Positions 19,011-25,321 of a stretch of 64,000 nucleotides of DNA are shown here, in pieces (position 1 is the stretch's first letter; each line of letters begins with the position of its first letter). A program made the position numbers and the translations under genes. The notes beneath the pieces were generated by a model that was not told the DNA's origin, did no database searches, and saw only the letters and a program-made list of their open reading frames with translations. This stretch comes from CAZIVP01 sp964542915 (GTDB lineage: Bacteria; Calditrichota; Calditrichia; Calditrichales; Calditrichaceae), in assembly GCA_964542915.1 (NCBI GenBank), contig CAZIVP010000008.1, positions 62,001-126,000 of the forward strand, given 5' to 3'.

Positions 19011-20025
19011 GATCGGGGTTGCATTTATTTTCATTGCAACCATCCTACTCATTTGGCGGTGCGACTTTAAACAGGAAACCATGGGTTACCAGCACCGCAT
19101 ATTTGTTGTAAGCGATTCTCTTTTTTGGGATGAAGTAAACGAGCCCATTGAAAAACGCTTTCAGAATATCATCTATACCCCGCATGTGGAAAACAGTTTT
19201 TATCTGACGCCAATACCGCTGAAAGATTTAAACGAATTCAAATACCGGATGAATCTCATGTTCATTGGGACGGCCAAGGGCAATGACAAGGTAAGTCAAT
19301 ATTTGCGGGAAATCATACCGGAAGATTTCCGCAAAGGCGTCGATGCCGGCAGGTATTTTTACCTTTTTAATGAAGATATGTTTGCACGCGATCAGATCGG
19401 GATGGTTCTGTACGCCAGAGACAAACAGGATTTCCTGCAGAAATTTAATACCTACAAAAACGAAATTTACAATAAATTCGAGGACCAATACTACACCCGA
19501 CTTGAAAAAAGTATGTTCGAGCACGGTTATTTGGAAAGGATCGCGGATTTTCTTAAAGAAAATTACGGCTGGTATGTTAAGGTTCAACACGACTATTTTA
19601 TTGCCTTACAGGATTTTGACCATAAATACGTATGGTTGCGTCGTCTCGATCCTCACCGTTGGCTTTCCATTTGGGAGCTAAAAGCAGACAGCTCCATGCT
19701 TGTAAGGGATTCACTGATTCAGATTCGCGACCGCATGGCCAATATGTTCTATGAAGGCGATGCTATCGTGCAGGAAGATACCTATATAAAAGAGACCGAA
19801 TTCCGCGGACAACGCACGCGTAAATTGGTAGGCGTGTGGGAGAATGATTCTTTACTGGTCGGCGGGCCTTTCCGGAGCTATGCTGTCCACCGGCCGGAAA
19901 CATCGACCCTGTATTTTATTGATATTGCGGTAATGGCGCCGGGCAAAAATAAAAAACCCTATCTGGATCAACTGGAAGTCATCGCCGGCACGTTTACGGT
20001 CATGAAGCACGAAGCGAATAAGTAA
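18988..20025 (+). CDS. DUF4837-like envelope protein
   Basis: The 345-residue product starts at ATG 18988, supported by AGGAG at 18977-18981; an in-frame TTG three bases earlier is less likely. A hydrophobic N-terminal segment (about residues 8-22) ends at LLIWRC, which could be a signal anchor or a poor lipobox. The remainder resembles DUF4837, a family found in Bacteroidetes-related bacteria. It opens with HRIFVVSDSLFWDE and contains a second half repeating a similar mixed alpha/beta pattern near FLKENYGWYVKVQHDYF. No catalytic motif is visible. It overlaps the flippase-like gene by 23 bases and is likely co-expressed with it. Confidence 0.65.
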   Translation: MPSKPPFKIGVAFIFIATILLIWRCDFKQETMGYQHRIFVVSDSLFWDEVNEPIEKRFQNIIYTPHVENSFYLTPIPLKDLNEFKYRMNLMFIGTAKGNDKVSQYLREIIPEDFRKGVDAGRYFYLFNEDMFARDQIGMVLYARDKQDFLQKFNTYKNEIYNKFEDQYYTRLEKSMFEHGYLERIADFLKENYGWYVKVQHDYFIALQDFDHKYVWLRRLDPHRWLSIWELKADSSMLVRDSLIQIRDRMANMFYEGDAIVQEDTYIKETEFRGQRTRKLVGVWENDSLLVGGPFRSYAVHRPETSTLYFIDIAVMAPGKNKKPYLDQLEVIAGTFTVMKHEANK

Positions 20026-20095
20026 TCCGATATTCATGCCGAACGTTTAATGAACATCCATGTGTGATACGAATGCAAAGGATTCTCTTTAATTT

Positions 20096-21013
20096 ATGCG
20101 ATGGCTGGTTATCGGGACAATAGTGCGGGATCGTATTCACTTACCCGACGGAACATACAAAGAGAGTTGGGGCGGCCTGATTTATACAATTAATGCGCTG
20201 TTAGCGCTCATGGATGAAAACGATACGCTCACGCCCGTTCTAAATATTGGCGCCGATATATACGAATCCATATCGACAGAACTTCTGAGCGATACACGGA
20301 TCGATAAAAAAGGTCTAACTGTTTGTCAACAGAAAAATAATCGGGTGCGTTTGACATACGACAGTTATGAAAAGCGGAGCGAGCAATCGTTGCATCCCTT
20401 GCCGCCATTGAAATACGAAAATGTGCAACCATTCTTGAGTGCGGTGGATGCGGTGTTGATTAATATGATTTCCGGTTGGGATATTGCATTGCAAGATGTG
20501 TTAAAGGTGCGCGCCGCTTTTAATGGCCCGATAATGATGGATATGCATAGTTTGGCATTGGGCAGAAAACCGGACGGAACGCGGTTTTACAGACCGGTTA
20601 CCGATGGTGACCGCTGGATCAAAGCCGCCGATGTGATCCAGATGAATGAGAATGAGTACGAGATGTTCAACCCGGAAAAAAGTGCGGCGCCTGAATATTT
20701 GGCTACAATCGGAGGACGACGTCCGCAGATTTTTAACTTGATGCGCGGCGCCGCCGGTAGTAATCTTATTATTCGAAGGGATCAAGGCATCGATCAAATA
20801 CATGTTGAGCCGCCGAAACATCTGCGCGTTGTAGATCCCACCGGCTGCGGCGATACATTTCTGCCCGGCTTCGCCGTGTCCTATTTAAAAAACCACAATG
20901 CGGGAGAAGCTGCAAAGCATGCCAATTTGGCGGCCGCGTTAAACGGAACGTTTAAAGGCGCTCCCGATATTGATAGTTTCAGGGAGGCATATAATCGTCA
21001 CAGTATGAGGTAA
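20096..21013 (+). CDS. PfkB-family sugar/nucleoside kinase
   Basis: This 305-residue protein belongs to the ribokinase/PfkB family. The C-terminal signature DPTGCGDTFLPGFAVSYL (about residues 246-263) includes the GxGD anion hole with the catalytic aspartate; the usual GAGD is GCGD here. The N-terminal VIGTIVRDRIHLPDG and SWGGLIYTINALL match the substrate-binding half. Substrate is not predictable from the sequence alone. The gene's stop lies two bases before a reductase gene of nucleotide-sugar type, so a role in activating a sugar for the surface glycan pathway is possible. Confidence 0.8.
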   Translation: MRWLVIGTIVRDRIHLPDGTYKESWGGLIYTINALLALMDENDTLTPVLNIGADIYESISTELLSDTRIDKKGLTVCQQKNNRVRLTYDSYEKRSEQSLHPLPPLKYENVQPFLSAVDAVLINMISGWDIALQDVLKVRAAFNGPIMMDMHSLALGRKPDGTRFYRPVTDGDRWIKAADVIQMNENEYEMFNPEKSAAPEYLATIGGRRPQIFNLMRGAAGSNLIIRRDQGIDQIHVEPPKHLRVVDPTGCGDTFLPGFAVSYLKNHNAGEAAKHANLAAALNGTFKGAPDIDSFREAYNRHSMR

Positions 21014-21015
21014 GT

Positions 21016-21906
21016 ATGGTTAAAGTTTTAATCCTTGGCTCCAATGGCCTGCTCGGACAAAATCTGATCAGAAAATTTTTGGGCGAATATAGAATTTTTG
21101 CCGCTTCCAATGAACCGCAAAATAATCTCAAAGACCTCAATACCGACTATCAACAACTCGATATCACCAATCGCACGGAAGTCCGCGATTATTTTGAACG
21201 CATCGAACCGGAGGTGATCATTAATACGGCAGCCTGGACGGATGTGGATGGTTGCGAAGAGGATCGCGAAACCTGCTGGAATATCAACGCCCGCGCCGTT
21301 GAACATATAGTAGAGAGCGCAATGGCGATTAAGCCGATCCTGGTACAATTATCAACCGACTATATCTTTGATGGAATGGAGCCGCCTTACCATGAATTGT
21401 CGGAACCCAGACCGCAGGGTAATTACGCGCGGAGTAAACTGGCGGCGGAAGAAACGGTAAAAGGGGGCGCTCTGGAATATATCATTGCGCGGATACAGGT
21501 ATTATTCGGCAAGGGCGTCAATGTCAGACCAAATTTTGTTACCTGGTTGATCGGTGAATTGCGTCAGGGCCGGCGCGTTCGTATCGTCAATGACCAGATC
21601 GGCACGCCTTCTTTTGCGCCCGATGTTGCGGAAGCAATCCACCGTCTACTACAAAATGAGGCCTATGGCGTTTACCATATCGCTTCGCCCGAGTCGCTCA
21701 GCAGGTATGAATTTGCGTTAAAGATTGCCGATGTCTTCGATCTGGATAAACAGTTGATCCAGGAAATAACGACAAAGCAATTAAATCAGAAGGCCCCGCG
21801 CCCGGTGAATTCAAGCTTTTCAATAGACAAACTGGTGAACTACACGGGTTGGGAGCCCCATAATTTAAACCAGTGTCTCTCGTTATTAAAGAAGGAATTA
21901 GAGTAA
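21016..21906 (+). CDS. RmlD-like SDR, putative dTDP-4-dehydrorhamnose reductase
   Basis: A 296-residue short-chain dehydrogenase of the RmlD family. The Rossmann motif is ILGSNGLLGQNL (GxxGxxG, residues 7-13), the active-site triad includes the S/T of LSTDYIFDG and YARSK (YxxxK), and the substrate-binding tail has DQIGTPSFAPDVAEAI. RmlD reduces dTDP-4-keto-L-rhamnose to dTDP-L-rhamnose. The rest of the rml pathway (rmlA, B, C) is not in this window, so the substrate remains an inference. A second, more divergent relative lies at 33355. It sits between the PfkB kinase and the polyprenol-phosphate mannosyltransferase in a tight cluster. Confidence 0.78.
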   Translation: MVKVLILGSNGLLGQNLIRKFLGEYRIFAASNEPQNNLKDLNTDYQQLDITNRTEVRDYFERIEPEVIINTAAWTDVDGCEEDRETCWNINARAVEHIVESAMAIKPILVQLSTDYIFDGMEPPYHELSEPRPQGNYARSKLAAEETVKGGALEYIIARIQVLFGKGVNVRPNFVTWLIGELRQGRRVRIVNDQIGTPSFAPDVAEAIHRLLQNEAYGVYHIASPESLSRYEFALKIADVFDLDKQLIQEITTKQLNQKAPRPVNSSFSIDKLVNYTGWEPHNLNQCLSLLKKELE

Positions 21907-21910
21907 ATCT

Positions 21911-22636
21911 ATGGTAGACCCCTCGAAAGCGGTAATTATAGTACCCACTTATAACGAAGCCGAAAATGTGGAGCGACTGGTTCGCGAAATATATCACTAC
22001 CAGCCGGACATTCATATTCTGTTCGTGGATGACGGTTCTCCCGACGGCACTGCTGAAATCATTCAATCTTTGCAAACACAAAACGATCGTATTCATCTTC
22101 TTCAGAGAGATAAGAAGGAGGGATTGGGGCGCGCCTATATTGCAGGATTTAAATTTGCGTTAACTGAGGGTTATGAATACATTTTTGAGATGGACGCCGA
22201 TTTTTCCCACGATCCCAAGGAAATTCCCAATTTTTTAAATGCTATAGAAGATCATGATCTGGTTTTGGGATCGCGCTATATCAAAGGCGTTAATGTGGTT
22301 AACTGGCCGTTGCGGCGGCTTCTGCTGAGTTATTTTGCAAATCTATACACGAAGATCGTTACGGGATTACCGGTATGCGATGCAACCGGCGGTTTTAAAT
22401 GTTTTCGCCGGCAGGTACTCGAATCGATTGATCTGGAGAATATCCGTTCGAACGGCTATGCCTTTCAGATTGAATTAAGTTATAAAACATGGCAAGGCGG
22501 ATTTCGAATCAAAGAAATCCCGATCATATTTGTTGATCGGATTTACGGCGAATCCAAATTATCAAAAAAGATTATGTGGGAAGCCACGTTTTTAGTCTGG
22601 AAATTGCGTATCAATAGTTTAATCGGAAAACATTAG
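21911..22636 (+). CDS. Polyprenol-phosphate mannosyltransferase (Dpm1-like GT2)
   Basis: The 241-residue GT2 enzyme resembles bacterial polyprenol monophosphomannose synthases and the catalytic part of Dpm1. Visible motifs are IIVPTYNEAENVERLVREI at the N-terminus, VDDGSPDGTAEI, the DAD-type metal site EMDADFSHDPKEI, LGSRYIKG and a C-terminal FVDRIYGESKLS. It lacks C-terminal transmembrane helices, as in Dpm1 of the soluble type. It would transfer mannose (or a related hexose) from a nucleotide sugar to a polyprenol phosphate on the inner face of the membrane. GDP-mannose could come from the enzyme encoded at 45129. The DUF2723 protein is a candidate user. Confidence 0.85.
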   Translation: MVDPSKAVIIVPTYNEAENVERLVREIYHYQPDIHILFVDDGSPDGTAEIIQSLQTQNDRIHLLQRDKKEGLGRAYIAGFKFALTEGYEYIFEMDADFSHDPKEIPNFLNAIEDHDLVLGSRYIKGVNVVNWPLRRLLLSYFANLYTKIVTGLPVCDATGGFKCFRRQVLESIDLENIRSNGYAFQIELSYKTWQGGFRIKEIPIIFVDRIYGESKLSKKIMWEATFLVWKLRINSLIGKH

Positions 22637-22644
22637 GGATTGCC

Positions 22645-23613
22645 ATGGCAATAAAAAAACCCAAGTTTGTTTACGAGTTCGAAAAACCGGTTGTGGATTT
22701 GGAAAATAAAATCAGTGAAATGCGCGAATATGCTCTCAGTACCGGCATTGAACTGGGTGAAGATATAAAACGCCTGGAAAAAAAGGCCCGACAACTGCGC
22801 AAAGAAATATATTCGAATCTGAATCGCTGGCAGCGCGTTCAGTTGGCGCGTCATCCCGACCGGCCCTATACGCTGGATTACATTGAACGCATGTGCTCTT
22901 ATTTCGAGGAATTGCATGGCGATCGTTGTTTTGCGGATGATAAAGCGATAGTGGGGGGGCTGGCTAAAATCGATGAATGGTCGGTGGTCATCTTGGGGCA
23001 GCAAAAGGGACGCGATACCAAAGCCAAGCTGTATCGGAATTTCGGAATGCTTAATCCCGAAGGTTACCGCAAGGCGCTGCGTATGATGCACCTGGCGGCA
23101 AAGTTCAGTAAACCGGTGATTACATTGATTGATACGCCGGGCGCTTACCCCGGCATCGGCGCCGAAGAGCGCGGCCAGGCGGAAGCCATCGCCCGAAATT
23201 TATTCGAGATGTCGCAATTACCGGTGCCCATTATCAATGTCATTATCGGAGAAGGGGCCTCCGGCGGAGCGCTGGGCATTGGCGTCGGCGACCGCATTTT
23301 GATGATGGAAAACGGCTGGTACTCGGTCATAAGCCCCGAAGGATGCGCCGCCATTTTATGGCGCGATGCCTCCAATGCCCCCCAGGCCGCCGAAGCCATG
23401 AAAGTAACGGCGCCGGATTTAAAAGAATTGAAGATAATCGATGAAATTATAAAAGAACCCGAGGGCGGCGCTCACCAGGATGTAAACGCCGCCGCCGATA
23501 GCGTCAAAAAGGCGATCCTTAAACATTTAAAGGAACTCGTTAAAATTCCAAGCGATCAATTGGTTGACCAACGTATCGAAAAATTTGGCAATATGGGCGC
23601 CTGGAAAGATTAA
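22645..23613 (+). CDS. accA: Acetyl-CoA carboxylase carboxyltransferase subunit alpha
   Basis: AccA forms with AccD the carboxyltransferase that makes malonyl-CoA for fatty acid synthesis. The 322-residue length matches the E. coli protein (319). Diagnostic segments are RHPDRPYTLDYIERMCSYFE, GRDTKAKLYRNFGML, DTPGAYPGIGAEERGQAEAI and GEGASGGALGIGVGDRILM, with the C-terminal region typical of alpha subunits. It follows the mannosyltransferase gene by eight bases and precedes a Trm112-like gene. accD is not in the window. Confidence 0.95.
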   Translation: MAIKKPKFVYEFEKPVVDLENKISEMREYALSTGIELGEDIKRLEKKARQLRKEIYSNLNRWQRVQLARHPDRPYTLDYIERMCSYFEELHGDRCFADDKAIVGGLAKIDEWSVVILGQQKGRDTKAKLYRNFGMLNPEGYRKALRMMHLAAKFSKPVITLIDTPGAYPGIGAEERGQAEAIARNLFEMSQLPVPIINVIIGEGASGGALGIGVGDRILMMENGWYSVISPEGCAAILWRDASNAPQAAEAMKVTAPDLKELKIIDEIIKEPEGGAHQDVNAAADSVKKAILKHLKELVKIPSDQLVDQRIEKFGNMGAWKD

Positions 23614-23652
23614 ATGAACGCATAGCACAAAAGCTCACCGGCGGAGAAGGTT

Positions 23653-23817
23653 ATGTTGGATAAAGAATTGTTGGAAATATTAGTCTGCCCGAAATGCAAA
23701 GGTACACTGGAATACAAACCGGATGAAGATAAACTCCTCTGCAACCATTGTCGATTGATATACCGGGTCGAAGATGACATTCCGATTATGCTTATTGATG
23801 AGGCGGAACAATTTTAA
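23653..23817 (+). CDS. Trm112-family zinc-binding protein
   Basis: This 54-residue protein starts at ATG 23653 behind GGAGAAGG. It has four zinc-ligand cysteines: CPKC at 12-15 and CNHC at 30-33. The C-terminal DDIPIMLIDEAEQF is the usual end of bacterial Trm112/YcaR-like proteins. Eukaryotic Trm112 activates methyltransferases, and the bacterial role is less clear. It lies 39 bases behind accA and probably closes that operon. Confidence 0.88.
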   Translation: MLDKELLEILVCPKCKGTLEYKPDEDKLLCNHCRLIYRVEDDIPIMLIDEAEQF

Positions 23818-23857
23818 GGGGATAGCGTTACGCCTCTTAACAGTGGTTAAAAAAGGC

Positions 23858-23886
23858 TTGACAAAAAAAAAGTTGGCATTTATATT
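23858..23886 (+). promoter_or_regulatory. Strong sigma70-type promoter
   Basis: A perfect TTGACA (23858-23863) is spaced 17 bases from TATATT (23881-23886). It is the best promoter match seen in the window. Transcription would begin near 23893, about 190 bases before the PorV-like gene at 24086. Confidence 0.75.
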
Positions 23887-23892
23887 GCCATC

Positions 23893-24070
23893 TATTTAAA
23901 AATAATGAAGGGAATGGCCTATAAGAGGTTTGTTAAAGGTTTATATTTAAGTTTTAATGTTTTTAAATATGTAGCGGATTGTTCTGCCTTTAACAAACAT
24001 CTTGAGGTCGTTTAATGTAAACCGGTTGGTTTGGATGAAAGGCGGACAATCCAGATAACCGGTTTTTTTT
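23893..24070 (+). promoter_or_regulatory. Structured leader RNA / candidate attenuator or small RNA
   Basis: This noncoding stretch between the promoter at 23858 and the PorV-like gene holds three nested or competing hairpins. A perfect 12-base stem pairs GTTTGTTAAAGG (23928-23939) with CCTTTAACAAAC (23987-23998), with an inner hairpin ATATTTAA / TTAAATAT (23943-23950 with 23963-23970). A terminator follows at 24019-24070. A different pairing is also possible: 23976-23991 (GGATTGTTCTGCCTTT) matches 24038-24052 (AAAGGCGGACAATCC) in about 15 pairs with one bulge and one wobble. That pairing would consume the 3' side of the first stem and the terminator loop, so it cannot coexist with them. This looks like a two-state switch. 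It may instead be a free small RNA of about 175 bases. No known riboswitch consensus was recognised. Confidence 0.6.
24019..24070 (+). terminator. Intrinsic terminator within the leader
   Basis: Nine bases AAACCGGTT (24019-24027) pair perfectly with AACCGGTTT (24057-24065), with an inner TGGAT/ATCCA helix, followed by eight T (24063-24070). The GGAGG ribosome-binding site of the next gene starts three bases later, so the terminator decides whether the gene is transcribed from the promoter at 23858. Confidence 0.85.
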
Positions 24071-24085
24071 ATGGAGGATGAAGGC

Positions 24086-25183
24086 ATGAAGAAGATAGCC
24101 ATTTTGATTGTTCTGGCAGCGACGGTGATGTTATCCCATCACCGCGTTTTTGCGCAGGGTGAAGCCGCCGTTCCCTTTTTGCTGATTGCACCCGGTGCGC
24201 GTAACGGGGGTATAGGAGAAGCCGGCGTTGCCCTCGCCAATGATCCCACAGCCATTTACTGGAATCCCGCCGGCCTGGCGTTCCAATACCAAAACCCAGA
24301 GGAAGATCACCGTTATGAAATTTCATTGATGCATTCCAAGTGGTTGCCGCAATTCAATTTCAGTGATTTATACTACGATTACGGAGCAGCGCGATTCTAC
24401 CTGGAAGATATTGGCATGGTTGGGGTCGGCTTAACCTATTTGAACCTCGGTGAAAATGTATGGACCGATGAAAACGGCGAACGCCTGGGAACGTTTGATT
24501 CGTATGAGTATGCCGTTTCTCTGTCGTATGCGACCCAACTGCAGCCCAATTTAAGCGTTGGAGTCAACGCCAAACTTATACAAAGTAATCTGACGCCCAT
24601 TGAAGTAACGGTGGGTACGGAAACCGGAGAGGGGACGGCTACGGCATTTGCTGTGGATCTCGGTGTGTTGTGGTATCCGCAATATTCATTTCTGGATAAC
24701 CGCCTTTCGCTTGGCGCCAACCTTTCGAACTTCGGACCGGCCATTACGTACATCGACAAACAACAGGCCGATCCCCTGCCGACCAATCTGCGCCTCGGCC
24801 TGGCTTATACTTTGTATGACGATAATTTCAATAATATCAAACTCGTTTACGACACCAATCGTATGCTGGTATACCGCGACAGCACCGGCGCCGACGGGGT
24901 CATTGAATCCGTTTTCTATTCCAGTTGGGTTAAAGGGGACTTCGTTGATAAACGCCTCAAAAAATTTACCCACTCCTTCGGTCTGGAATACAGTTACGGA
25001 GGCTTGCTCTCGTTGAGAACGGGTTATTTTTACGAATTTCCGGAAGCAGGCGGACGCAAATTTCTCACATTCGGAGGCGGCATCGGCTTCAATATGTTCA
25101 ATATTGATTTCAGTTACATATCCGCTTCGAAGGACCACCCCCTATCGGATACCATGCGTTTTTCCCTGGCGGTTGGATTTTAA
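24086..25183 (+). CDS. PorV/PorQ-family outer-membrane protein
   Basis: The start is ATG 24086, with GGAGG at 24073-24077; an ATG at 24071 touches the terminator T-run and would add five residues before the signal peptide. The 365-residue product has a signal peptide (about 1-24, ending FAQ), then the family signature APGARNGGIGEAGVALANDP and TAIYWNPAG. Beta strands fill the rest, ending MRFSLAVGF with a terminal phenylalanine, typical of outer-membrane barrels. PorV/PorQ relatives help T9SS export or carry hydrophobic ligands. It is a single-gene unit with its own promoter, leader and downstream terminator. Confidence 0.82.
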   Translation: MKKIAILIVLAATVMLSHHRVFAQGEAAVPFLLIAPGARNGGIGEAGVALANDPTAIYWNPAGLAFQYQNPEEDHRYEISLMHSKWLPQFNFSDLYYDYGAARFYLEDIGMVGVGLTYLNLGENVWTDENGERLGTFDSYEYAVSLSYATQLQPNLSVGVNAKLIQSNLTPIEVTVGTETGEGTATAFAVDLGVLWYPQYSFLDNRLSLGANLSNFGPAITYIDKQQADPLPTNLRLGLAYTLYDDNFNNIKLVYDTNRMLVYRDSTGADGVIESVFYSSWVKGDFVDKRLKKFTHSFGLEYSYGGLLSLRTGYFYEFPEAGGRKFLTFGGGIGFNMFNIDFSYISASKDHPLSDTMRFSLAVGF

Positions 25184-25200
25184 TACGTGATTTGAAACTA

Positions 25201-25233
25201 AAAGGGAAGTCTTAAACAAGGCTTCCTTTTTTC
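25201..25233 (+). terminator. Intrinsic terminator after the PorV-like gene
   Basis: AAAGGGAAGTC (25201-25211) pairs with GGCTTCCTTT (25220-25229) across an eight-base loop with two wobbles, followed by a T-rich tail. It lies 18 bases after the stop at 25183. Confidence 0.75.
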
Positions 25234-25321
25234 TTTTGAAGGGACGAAATTATGCCTTTTTCCGAATCGCGTATAGTGCAACTTTCTGGATAACACAAAA
25301 TGATAAAGGACGTGTGCTACA

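Noticed and set aside
23893..24070. 6S RNA, SRP RNA or tmRNA as identity of the structured leader
   Set aside because: Length and hairpin shape loosely recall 6S RNA, but the side loop is very asymmetric. The GGAA-type SRP loop and tmRNA tRNA-like ends are absent. I keep it as an unassigned attenuator or small RNA.
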